A stretch of DNA of 64,000 nucleotides, from positions 930,001-994,000 of the forward strand of contig NZ_CP011308.1 in NCBI RefSeq assembly GCF_000987835.1, written 5' to 3'. The position numbers and the translations under genes are program-made. Below the pieces are notes generated by a model, which was not told the DNA's origin, searched no databases, and saw nothing but the letters and a program-made list of their open reading frames with translations. Every line of letters starts with the position of its first letter. Positions within the stretch are counted from its first letter, which is position 1. The DNA comes from Sulfurovum lithotrophicum. GTDB lineage: Bacteria > Campylobacterota > Campylobacteria > Campylobacterales > Sulfurovaceae. This document shows, piece by piece, positions 9,185 to 16,842 of this stretch.

Positions 9185-9889
9185 ATGAAAAAGATTTTAC
9201 TTGCCTTGCTGCTTTTTGCCGCAACACTACAGGCAAAGCTGCCCGAAACGGAACAGCTGATCGTTGTGACGACAAAGAACTGGTCCACACCCAATGGCAT
9301 GCTGCAGTGTTATGAGAAAAAAGAGTCCGTGTGGCAGAAGGTAGGCAAGCCTGTCCATGTGAAGCTTGGACGCAACGGCATAGGATGGGGCAGGGGACTG
9401 CACCGCATTCCCAAGGATGCTAAGATCATCAAGAAAGAGGGGGATGGAAAGGCGCCGGCCGGTATCTTCTCGCTCAAGCAGGCATTCGGCTATCATCCCT
9501 TTACGGTCAAGTATCCCTATAAGGTTTATAAAGAGACAGATCATTGCGTGGACGATGTCCATTCAAAGTTCTATAACAAGATCGTCGATAGCAGAAAGAT
9601 CAAGATTGATTACAAGAGCAAAGAGCATATGAAGTTCCCTAAAAATTACTACAAATACGGTATCGTGGTAAATCATAACCACATAGACGAAGAAGGTGCT
9701 GTTCCCGGTGCAGGCTCCTGCATCTTCCTGCATATCAAAAAGGTACCGACTGCGGGATGTACGGTTATGAACGAAAGTGAAATGAAACAAATCATCAGAT
9801 GGCTTGACCCAAACAAAAATCCGTTGTTGCTTCAGGGAACGGAGGGTGTTGTGAAAAGGTTGGGAAAAGGTCTTAGTCTTTTTCCATGA
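9185..9889 (+). CDS. Periplasmic L,D-transpeptidase-like (YkuD-fold) protein
   Basis: 234 residues with a clean signal peptide (about 1-17). The C-terminal half has the YkuD-type active site: GSCIFLHI with the conserved His, then PTAGCTVM with the catalytic Cys near residue 196. Such proteins cross-link peptidoglycan 3-3, attach lipoproteins or trim crosslinks; in Campylobacter and Helicobacter related proteins shape the cell by carboxypeptidase action. Which activity applies here cannot be told. It is convergent with the hemerythrin gene and ends one base before it. Confidence 0.85.
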   Translation: MKKILLALLLFAATLQAKLPETEQLIVVTTKNWSTPNGMLQCYEKKESVWQKVGKPVHVKLGRNGIGWGRGLHRIPKDAKIIKKEGDGKAPAGIFSLKQAFGYHPFTVKYPYKVYKETDHCVDDVHSKFYNKIVDSRKIKIDYKSKEHMKFPKNYYKYGIVVNHNHIDEEGAVPGAGSCIFLHIKKVPTAGCTVMNESEMKQIIRWLDPNKNPLLLQGTEGVVKRLGKGLSLFP

Positions 9890-10327
9890 TTATTCACCGT
9901 TAAGCTTTGAGTAGAGGTTAGATTCTTCAAGTGATATGCGTTGGGCGAGTATGTCCACAAGCTCTTTGAATGTAGTATGGAATTCCTTGTCAAGCGGTAC
10001 ATCCGGTTTAGAATATTTTGCCAGAAACTTCATGAGTGTTACTTTTGTCTGTCCAAAACTTGCAACGAAGTCTTCTACCATCCTCTGAGTCTCTTTATCG
10101 ATCTTCTCCGCTTCCTCTTTCATCAATTTGAAGAGCTTCAGGTCTTCATCCATGACATGATCCACTGCAAGAGAATCCAGTTTTTTGAGTGCCTGCTTTG
10201 CAGCTTTTTCATCATTTGCTTCATAGGCTTCCAGGACTTTGGTAGCCAATGCTACTATTTCTTTATGTTCCTCTTCCCATTTATGGACAAGCTTCTGGTT
10301 CTTTGATTTAAACAGTGATCCGAACAT
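9890..10327 (-). CDS. Hemerythrin-domain protein
   Basis: 145 residues, all helical. The spacing of His and acidic residues (HKWEEEHKE near 15-23, DHVMDED near 55-61, a later FHTTFKE and a Glu-rich last helix) fits a four-helix hemerythrin/HHE fold that binds a diiron centre for O2 or NO sensing or iron handling. No signal peptide, so cytoplasmic. Some canonical ligands are shifted from the textbook positions, so metal binding is inferred, not shown. Confidence 0.7.
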   Translation of the reverse strand: MFGSLFKSKNQKLVHKWEEEHKEIVALATKVLEAYEANDEKAAKQALKKLDSLAVDHVMDEDLKLFKLMKEEAEKIDKETQRMVEDFVASFGQTKVTLMKFLAKYSKPDVPLDKEFHTTFKELVDILAQRISLEESNLYSKLNGE

Positions 10328-10381
10328 GATAGGGTGTCCTCTCTTTTTTATTTTATTATAGCAGAAAAAAAAATAATTTTT

Positions 10382-11860
10382 TCATTTGCTTTGTCTCTCC
10401 AACCCTAAAAATGTCAATATTCTTTCTTCAGTATACTGATGAAAGGGGTTCCATCTCAGCCTCAGAAGGGCAGAAGGTGATATCTCCAATGCCGAAGCTT
10501 CCCCATAGTTGGACAAGTGTCCCAACTGGATACCCGGGCTTGCCGGGGCATTTTCATTACCGTAGAGAGGATCATCAGCCGGGATCGGCATCGCGAGATG
10601 TGAAAGAGAAAAAACTTTTTTTGGCCAGTGGAGGGGCAGATCTTTTGGTGTCGTATGATCTCTGATGAGCTGAAGGTCTCCCCGGCTTGAATTCATATCA
10701 GAGATAAGATCGAGTGTATAGTTGTTCCCTGTGGCACTTTTTAAAACGTCTATTTTTGCGGCGGTTTTTCTCTTGACAAGCATATTTTTGCTGAAATAAT
10801 TGTTGATATCGAAGAGAACAAGTGTATGGTCGCCTTTGGGAAGACGTTTGTAGAGATGGTCTACCGTATCCGAAACGGTAACGGTATCGTCTATGATAGA
10901 CTGGAAGGTAAGTACGGAGGGGAATGACTTACTGTGTAAGGTTTGTTTATCGTATGCATCGAACTGCTTTTGTACCTTTCTGCAGACACGATAGACCTGG
11001 TCAGCTGCATTGATAGCAAAAGAGTTGTATTTGAAGGGGTCGTACTCCGGAGCGATACTGTTCCATTCCATCTTGGGCAGTGAGAAGAGGTGGCCGATAC
11101 GGCTTTGCCATACTGCAAAAGAGGCTGTTTTGCTGATGCCGATGGCAGGAGAGAAGAAAATGAGACTTGAGGGAAGTCTCAGTCTGTCGTCATTGAGTGC
11201 CTTGAATGTATAGTTGAGTGCCAGAGGTGCACCGGTTGAGTACCCTATGATGTGAATGGGCCTGTTGCCTACTTTCTGGCTGAGGCGTTTCATACCTATC
11301 TCCGTTGCGGCTGCCATATCCTGCCATTTGATGGAGGTGAGACCTGAAGGGATGGTACCGTGACCGGGCATGCGCATTGCCACGACCCAGACACCTTTTT
11401 CATGCAGGTATTTGGCCTGTGCATGCAGACTGTAGGGTGAATCCGACATGCCGTGCAGGAGCAGAACCCCCATCTTGGGATCGTCCACAGGCAGTTCAAA
11501 AGTCCTGTTCCAGTTTCTCGCCCAGCGTTTCGGGTCGGAGAGACTGTTTCTGGTGTAACGGTTTATGATACTTTGTTCTTCTATTGAAATTTTATCATAC
11601 ACTTTTGCATCAAGCTCTCTGAAAAGCTTCTTCTCCAGAGCAAGATACGATTCAAAATCATTCACCTTCGATTTTCTTGTAAACTCACTCTTGAGTTTTA
11701 CCGTGTGCCATGTGGAAAGAGAAGGAAGGGATTGTATGTATAGTGTCAACAAAATGCCTGAAACGATCAATGTTCCGAGAAAAGAGAGCCAAACCAGCCA
11801 GGTTGCTTTACGTAAAATCCACCATGGAAGTTTGTACCAGATAGTATGCAGGAGACTCAT
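10382..11860 (-). CDS. Membrane-anchored alpha/beta hydrolase
   Basis: 492 residues with one N-terminal transmembrane helix (about 18-45). The hydrolase core has the oxyanion segment VLLLHGMSDSPYS near 132-144, the nucleophile elbow IIGYSTGAPLAL near 205-216, and late Asp and His residues that may complete the triad (SIIDDTV; the SHLAMPIP region). This layout suggests an esterase or lipase facing the periplasm. The substrate is unknown. It lies 15 bp after the TonB-like gene on the same strand and is probably co-transcribed. Confidence 0.8.
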   Translation of the reverse strand: MSLLHTIWYKLPWWILRKATWLVWLSFLGTLIVSGILLTLYIQSLPSLSTWHTVKLKSEFTRKSKVNDFESYLALEKKLFRELDAKVYDKISIEEQSIINRYTRNSLSDPKRWARNWNRTFELPVDDPKMGVLLLHGMSDSPYSLHAQAKYLHEKGVWVVAMRMPGHGTIPSGLTSIKWQDMAAATEIGMKRLSQKVGNRPIHIIGYSTGAPLALNYTFKALNDDRLRLPSSLIFFSPAIGISKTASFAVWQSRIGHLFSLPKMEWNSIAPEYDPFKYNSFAINAADQVYRVCRKVQKQFDAYDKQTLHSKSFPSVLTFQSIIDDTVTVSDTVDHLYKRLPKGDHTLVLFDINNYFSKNMLVKRKTAAKIDVLKSATGNNYTLDLISDMNSSRGDLQLIRDHTTPKDLPLHWPKKVFSLSHLAMPIPADDPLYGNENAPASPGIQLGHLSNYGEASALEISPSALLRLRWNPFHQYTEERILTFLGLERQSK

Positions 11861-11875
11861 AAATCGGACCTTTTT

Positions 11876-12838
11876 TTAATAGATGCTGTATTGTACATAG
11901 AAAGTGATCTTCGTTGTTGTTTTGGGATGAGGGTACTCTTTGTAGGCGATACGTATGACCTGCAGAGTATTTTCGTCCAGTGCTGTGTACCCGATGCGGC
12001 TTTGCAGATGCAGTCCTGTGATGTTCCCGTTGGGGTGCAGATAGAAGGTGACTACGTTGGTGCCTTCCTGGCGGGTTCTTACCGCTACATCGGGGTAGCC
12101 GTTCTGGATGAGTGTACGCTGGGTAATACGGTGTATGATACCGAGATTCCTTTTGATGAACTTTTTCTGTGTTGGGGTAAAGCTGTCGAACTCCGAACCG
12201 TAGAGCTGTTTGATCATCTGCGAACCGTAGTTGGGGCCGGAAGGCGTGCTTGGTGCCAGTGAAACGGAACGGCCTGAACCCATCAGTGCACCGGCCAGTC
12301 CTCTTTTGGGACGGGAAGGCTTTCTTGGTTTCTGCGGCCTGCTTTTTTTGACTATCTTTTTTTTGGGTTTTTTTTCTTTCTTTTTTAGTACTTTTTTGGG
12401 CTTTTCCTCTTTTTTGGCCACCTTGGTGACATTGTTTTCTTCATGCTCTTTTTTTTCTACTGTCAGACGCGCTTTTTCGTCAAGCACTTTTTTCTTGGCA
12501 ACAGGTGTAGGCGTTTTTACCTGCTTTTTTTCTATGGGCTTTTTTTCAACAGGCTTGGGCTTTGGGGGTGTAACGGGTTTTGGTTTGGGATGTGGTGGTT
12601 GTGGCTGGACCGGCTGTGGTTTTGGCTGTGGGGGAATAGCAGGTTGGGGTGCCGGAGATGTTGGCGGTACAGTTTTGATCTGTTTGAGATTCAGTGAGAT
12701 CTTCTTGGCCGGCGGCGGTGGCGGAGGGAACTTCATCTCTTTGAACGAGACAAAAAAGAGCAGAAAGATGAGCAGGTGAAGCAGGAGGGAGAGCAGCAGC
12801 CCCTCAAGTGTGCGTATAGTCCTCCCTCTGATCATCAT
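11876..12838 (-). CDS. TonB-family energy-transducing protein
   Basis: 320 residues: an N-terminal transmembrane helix (about 11-31), a long Pro/Lys-rich periplasm-spanning rod (about 37-185), and a C-terminal TonB-type domain (about 235-320) with YPDVAVRT, then TFYLHPNGNITGLHL. It would couple the proton gradient to outer-membrane receptors. No exbB/exbD lies next to it, so it must borrow an ExbBD elsewhere or act as a TolA-like variant. Divergent from hemL across an 86-bp gap. Confidence 0.85.
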   Translation of the reverse strand: MMIRGRTIRTLEGLLLSLLLHLLIFLLFFVSFKEMKFPPPPPPAKKISLNLKQIKTVPPTSPAPQPAIPPQPKPQPVQPQPPHPKPKPVTPPKPKPVEKKPIEKKQVKTPTPVAKKKVLDEKARLTVEKKEHEENNVTKVAKKEEKPKKVLKKKEKKPKKKIVKKSRPQKPRKPSRPKRGLAGALMGSGRSVSLAPSTPSGPNYGSQMIKQLYGSEFDSFTPTQKKFIKRNLGIIHRITQRTLIQNGYPDVAVRTRQEGTNVVTFYLHPNGNITGLHLQSRIGYTALDENTLQVIRIAYKEYPHPKTTTKITFYVQYSIY

Positions 12839-12886
12839 TCTCTTTTTAGCCTTTTTTGCTTGGTATAGTCCTAAGTCCCTATAGTG

Positions 12887-12892
12887 TATAAT
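12887..12892 (+). promoter_or_regulatory. Probable -10 box for hemL
   Basis: TATAAT lies 32 bp upstream of the chosen hemL start in the divergent gap between the TonB-like gene and hemL. No good -35 is evident; Campylobacterota sigma-70 promoters often lack one and use AT-rich upstream sequence. Confidence 0.5.
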
Positions 12893-12924
12893 CCCCGCAA
12901 TTATACATAATGAGGATTAATACT

Positions 12925-14217
12925 ATGGCATATGATAAAAGTATTGCGGCATTTGAAGAGGCTTACAAAGTTATTCCCGGAGGCGTAGACTCTCCTGTAC
13001 GTGCATTCAGCGGAGTGGAAGGAACACCACCGTTCATAGAAAGAGGTGAAGGGGCATACCTTTTTGATATTGACGGGAACAGATATATCGATTATGTACA
13101 AAGCTGGGGTCCGCTGATCTTTGGTCATACCGATGCAGATATCGAAGCTTCAGTTATCGATTCAGTCAAAAAAGGACTGAGTTTCGGAGCACCGACAACA
13201 GTAGAGACGGAACTGGCTGAAGAGATCGTTTCCATGTTTGACAGTATCGACAAGGTTCGATTCGTCAGTTCGGGAACCGAAGCGGTCATGTCGGCGATCC
13301 GTCTGGCAAGAGGGGCAACGGGAAGGGACAACATTTTGAAGTTCACCGGATGCTACCATGGACACTCCGATTCGCTGCTGGTACAGGCAGGTTCTGGTCT
13401 TGCGACATTTGGTACACCGTCAAGCCCTGGAGTGCCTGCTGACCTGACCAAACATACGCTTTTGGCGACTTATAACGATATTGAAAGCGTTGAGAAATGT
13501 TTTGCGGACTCTCCGGAAGGAATCGCCTGTGTGATCATCGAACCGATCGCTGGAAATATGGGGCTTGTACCTGCGGATGAAACCTTCCTGCAACAGCTTA
13601 GAGCTCTCTGTGATGCACATGATACCCTGCTGATCTTCGATGAGGTAATGAGTGGCTTCAGGGCTTCCCTTAAAGGTGCACAGGGTATCACGACTGTGAA
13701 ACCCGATATGGTGACTTTGGGCAAAGTTATCGGTGCGGGTATGCCTGTAGGTGCCTTTGGTGCCAGGGCGGAGATCATGGCGCAGCTCTCTCCCGAAGGA
13801 CCGGTCTATCAGGCAGGAACACTTTCGGGTAATCCCGTAGCTATGGCGGCCGGGCTGACCAGTCTTAGAAAACTCAAAGCCAATCCGGCCATCTATGTCG
13901 AACTGGGGAATAGGGCCAAAAAACTGGTCGAAGGACTGAAGAGGGCGGCAGATTCCGTCAATGTACCTATGGTGACGGATGTGAGAGGTTCCATGTTCGG
14001 TTTCTTCTTCTCCGACAAGCCGGTCAGGAACTTTGCCGACGTGATGGAGAACGACCAGAAACTCTTTGCCAAATTCCATAAAGGGATGCTTGACCGCGGT
14101 ATCTACCTTGCCTGCTCCTCTTTCGAAACAGGCTTCATCTCGACTGCCATCACTGATGAGATGATAGACGAGACGGTCAAAGCGGCTTATGAAACACTCA
14201 AAGAGATCAAAGCGTAA
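12925..14217 (+). CDS. hemL: Glutamate-1-semialdehyde 2,1-aminomutase HemL
   Basis: 430 residues from the ATG at 12925, preferred over an ATG 15 nt earlier because TGAGGATT sits at proper spacing before it. It is a PLP class III aminotransferase fold: [12 protein letters not shown], the [15 protein letters not shown] loop, [17 protein letters not shown], and the PLP lysine in [16 protein letters not shown] near residue 268. It converts glutamate-1-semialdehyde to 5-aminolevulinate, the C5 route to heme. A YchJ-like gene follows after 8 bp. Confidence 0.97.
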   Translation: MAYDKSIAAFEEAYKVIPGGVDSPVRAFSGVEGTPPFIERGEGAYLFDIDGNRYIDYVQSWGPLIFGHTDADIEASVIDSVKKGLSFGAPTTVETELAEEIVSMFDSIDKVRFVSSGTEAVMSAIRLARGATGRDNILKFTGCYHGHSDSLLVQAGSGLATFGTPSSPGVPADLTKHTLLATYNDIESVEKCFADSPEGIACVIIEPIAGNMGLVPADETFLQQLRALCDAHDTLLIFDEVMSGFRASLKGAQGITTVKPDMVTLGKVIGAGMPVGAFGARAEIMAQLSPEGPVYQAGTLSGNPVAMAAGLTSLRKLKANPAIYVELGNRAKKLVEGLKRAADSVNVPMVTDVRGSMFGFFFSDKPVRNFADVMENDQKLFAKFHKGMLDRGIYLACSSFETGFISTAITDEMIDETVKAAYETLKEIKA

Positions 14218-14225
14218 GTTTCCAT

Positions 14226-14687
14226 ATGCAACTATGTTACTGTAAAAGTGGATTGGAATTTTCAAAATGCTGCGAGCCCATCCTGCGTGTATTCGAACCT
14301 GCTCCCACTGCACTGGCGCTCATGCGTTCACGCTACTCCGCCTATTGTCTGGGTGACGTCAACTACCTGCAGGCGACCACGCATGACCATACCTGGAGCG
14401 ATGAAGAGCTCAAGTTCATACAGGACTGGGCGGACAACAGCCACTGGCAGCATCTTGAGATCGTTGATCATGACGAAGATACGGTAGAGTTTAAAGCCTA
14501 TTATATCTACGACGGTGTGCAGCACATGCACCATGAAAAGTCTGCATTTATGAAGGTCAACGATATGTGGAAATATGTGGATGGCGATATTTACGAGGAC
14601 AAAGTGGACTTTAAGCGTAATGAAGTCTGCATCTGTGGCAGCGGTAAGAAGTATAAACGCTGCTGTGCGCAAAAGCTTAAATCCTGA
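14226..14687 (+). CDS. ychJ: YchJ-like protein with two SEC-C zinc motifs
   Basis: 153 residues of the UPF0225/YchJ type. Cysteine clusters at both ends (CYCKSGLEFSKCC near 4-16 and CICGSGKKYKRCC near 135-147) are SEC-C-type zinc knuckles, and the middle has the RSRYSAY and YLQATTHD segments of an NTF2-like fold. Molecular function of the family is not established to my knowledge. It begins 8 bp after hemL and is likely transcribed with it. Confidence 0.85.
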   Translation: MQLCYCKSGLEFSKCCEPILRVFEPAPTALALMRSRYSAYCLGDVNYLQATTHDHTWSDEELKFIQDWADNSHWQHLEIVDHDEDTVEFKAYYIYDGVQHMHHEKSAFMKVNDMWKYVDGDIYEDKVDFKRNEVCICGSGKKYKRCCAQKLKS

Positions 14688-14800
14688 TTTCTGTATTATA
14701 GCAGATCAGGTTCTCGCTGAATATCCCAAGCTCTAAGCTGCCCCTTCTCAACCTCCTGTTTTATTCTAAAATAATACATTACATACAAATCTAAAAAAAT

Positions 14801-14817
14801 TTGGCACACTTTTGGCA
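14801..14817 (+). promoter_or_regulatory. Candidate sigma-54 promoter
   Basis: TTGGCACACTTTTGGCA matches the sigma-54 consensus YTGGCACGN4TTGCW at nearly all positions, with the GG at 14803-14804 and the GC at 14815-14816 separated by exactly 10 nt. It points at the secreted 219-aa gene, whose ATG is 50 nt further on behind GGGAGG. A TATAAT at 14829-14834 could instead serve sigma-70. RpoN in Campylobacterota mainly controls middle/late flagellar genes, so a link to surface structures is possible. Confidence 0.55.
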
Positions 14818-14866
14818 CAATAATTTTGTATAATTTGAAAGTACCGATTTTAAGTGGGAGGTTAGC

Positions 14867-15526
14867 ATGAAGAAAAGCTTGCTGTTACTTCTAATGTTTG
14901 TAAGCGTAAATATATATGCAGAAAACTGGAAGCATTTTGGACGTTCAAATCCTTCGCCCGAAGCATATGAACTTAAAAAGGGTGTTGCGTATATGGAGAT
15001 GCGTCTCTACGAGGTGGACAAGAGTTATCACAAGGTTGTCAAGAAAGGTTACAAGGTCATTTGGAAGGCCTATCACAAACCGCTAAAAAGTTTTGATAAA
15101 CAAGTGGTTAGAAAATTCAAGTCTGCCGCCCCAAACCTCTCTGCCGGGACAGACCTTGTAAAATACAGTATAGCATACAGGCTGGATGGTTCGGACAAAC
15201 ATTATTTCATTGCCAATGTATTTTACATTGATGTCAATGGAAAGATATGGCGAATGAATACCAAAAAAGACTTCCTGTCATATATCCTCCCCATCGACAA
15301 CAGTGCTGACCTTTCCGAGGTCCTGTGGCTGAAATCATACTATGGACTAAAAAAATATCGTAAGGTCCCGGGAGGGTACGAGGTAATAGATGTAGAGAGT
15401 ATTAATTTCGAAACAGATAAAAAGAAGTGCGGTGAATACACTTACAGAATTTTGATGGACAGAAACGGTCATATCAAAAAGAAGGTTCTTGTAAATTCAA
15501 AACATACACCATGTGCAGTAATATAA
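14867..15526 (+). CDS. Secreted protein of unknown function
   Basis: 219 residues with a signal peptide (about 1-18). The mature part is rich in Lys, Tyr and beta-type alternation, with a surface-adhesion-like look around DKHYFIANVFYIDVNGKIWRM, and two cysteines near the C-terminus. I do not recognise a family. It is the first gene after the sigma-54-like promoter. The gap to the next gene is about 108 bp, so it may or may not share a transcript with the VWA cassette. Confidence 0.7.
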   Translation: MKKSLLLLLMFVSVNIYAENWKHFGRSNPSPEAYELKKGVAYMEMRLYEVDKSYHKVVKKGYKVIWKAYHKPLKSFDKQVVRKFKSAAPNLSAGTDLVKYSIAYRLDGSDKHYFIANVFYIDVNGKIWRMNTKKDFLSYILPIDNSADLSEVLWLKSYYGLKKYRKVPGGYEVIDVESINFETDKKKCGEYTYRILMDRNGHIKKKVLVNSKHTPCAVI

Positions 15527-15634
15527 AAAAAGGAGAGAAAAAGAAATTAAAGATCTTGGGAATAGTGATAGTAATGATTCAGGCAGTACCAACTGTCTGT
15601 TTCCTGTATAAATGAGAGGAAGGAATATTATAAA

Positions 15635-16177
15635 ATGATACAAAAAATATTATGGCGGTATACTGTAAATATTCATAGAAGTTTATTATTGTTTGTTTTT
15701 ATATTGGCAATAAGTGAAATGCTTATAGGCAGTGAAAATAATCCCATTGAAGAACCTGATGCTTTTATTGTTAAAGTCGAGAAAAATCCTGCAATTTCCC
15801 GAGGAAAAATCGCTTTACTACAGGGAACTGCATCACCGGAAGGTACCTTATTCAAAGTACCCAGTCTGTCAATAGATCAGAAAGTAATGGTTCTTCTTTT
15901 AAGTAATGATCCAGCTGTTCCCGTCAATATGGAACTTCGCAAGTATCATTGGACGGCTCCCAGAAGGAAAGGTTCGACTAATAAAAAAGGAGAATACGTT
16001 GAATACCTCAGAACACAAGGTGACCTTTTTATCAAAGTATTTACATTGAAAGGTGAGCAGCCTTATCGTTTGGTCATATGGGTAGATAAACATACTCCAC
16101 CTCCAATGTCACCAGTTCTAATTCCCAGAGATAGTAAACATCCAATAAAAACACAAAATTTAAGGAGTGTAAAATGA
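15635..16177 (+). CDS. Secreted or anchored protein of unknown function (VWA cassette gene 1)
   Basis: 180 residues. A hydrophobic segment at about 15-32 acts as signal or anchor; the start follows GAGGAAGG. The mature part predicts as beta strands (GKIALLQGTASP, KVMVLLLSN, QGDLFIKVF, PYRLVIWVDK) ending in a Pro-rich tail. No recognised family. It overlaps the next gene at ATGATG, so translation is coupled. Base composition is visibly more AT-rich than hemL to the left, suggesting transfer. Confidence 0.65.
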   Translation: MIQKILWRYTVNIHRSLLLFVFILAISEMLIGSENNPIEEPDAFIVKVEKNPAISRGKIALLQGTASPEGTLFKVPSLSIDQKVMVLLLSNDPAVPVNMELRKYHWTAPRRKGSTNKKGEYVEYLRTQGDLFIKVFTLKGEQPYRLVIWVDKHTPPPMSPVLIPRDSKHPIKTQNLRSVK

Positions 16178-16830
16178 TGAAATCAATCAATAGCATTTTT
16201 TTTAAAAATTTTACATATGCAAAAATAATAAAATTTCTTTTAATCATATTACCTGTATTTGCAAGTGGTGGGATACAGGATGTACTAAAATTACAGGGTT
16301 CATTTCCTGATATTGGAAAAATTAATGAATTTATCCAAAAAGGTGATAATTTTAAAAAAACGGCACCCTTGGATTCTCCTAGCGATGAAGATGCGCAACA
16401 TAACTATAATCCTCCAGGGATGCCTACAATGCCCATTGCATGTGGAAATATGAAAAACAGTAATTGTGGAAGCTGCTATAAAAATGCCTATGAAAAAGTT
16501 AATGATTTACGCCGATACTTTGAACAACTACGTGCACTCTATGTGGAAACCGATGAATTTACAAAAGCCAGTGTTGCATTTGGCGACAGTATTGCCGGGT
16601 CTGTCGGAGTCGGTGGATTGCAATGGATACACGATCGAGAAAAAATTCAAAACTCTTTTAAACAATTTAAAAAAGCCTATAAAAAAAAATACAATGAATT
16701 ACTGGGCAGGCTTGAACAGGTGCTGAAAGAGATCGCGCAGTGTGAGGAACAGTACTTTGGCAATAAAGACTGGTATAGCCGGTACGGGTTTATGTTTTTA
16801 AACTTTATGGCATTGCATTACGCCCGTTAA
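16174..16830 (+). CDS. Secreted helical protein with Cys cluster (VWA cassette gene 2)
   Basis: 218 residues. A signal peptide (about 17-32) is followed by a Pro-rich linker, a Cys group (PIACGNMKNSNCGSCY, about 89-104) and a long helical, Lys/Glu/Gln-rich coiled-coil region (about 105-200) interrupted by a Gly-rich SIAGSVGVGG stretch. No family recognised. It starts 4 nt inside the previous gene and ends 12 bp before the VWA gene, so it belongs to the same operon. Confidence 0.65.
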   Translation: MMKSINSIFFKNFTYAKIIKFLLIILPVFASGGIQDVLKLQGSFPDIGKINEFIQKGDNFKKTAPLDSPSDEDAQHNYNPPGMPTMPIACGNMKNSNCGSCYKNAYEKVNDLRRYFEQLRALYVETDEFTKASVAFGDSIAGSVGVGGLQWIHDREKIQNSFKQFKKAYKKKYNELLGRLEQVLKEIAQCEEQYFGNKDWYSRYGFMFLNFMALHYAR

Positions 16831-16842
16831 AGTAGTTTTACA

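Noticed and set aside
12231-12779. Plus-strand frame rich in Gly/Phe opposite the TonB gene
   Set aside because: It is the complement of the Pro/Lys-rich rod and has no ribosome site or domain.
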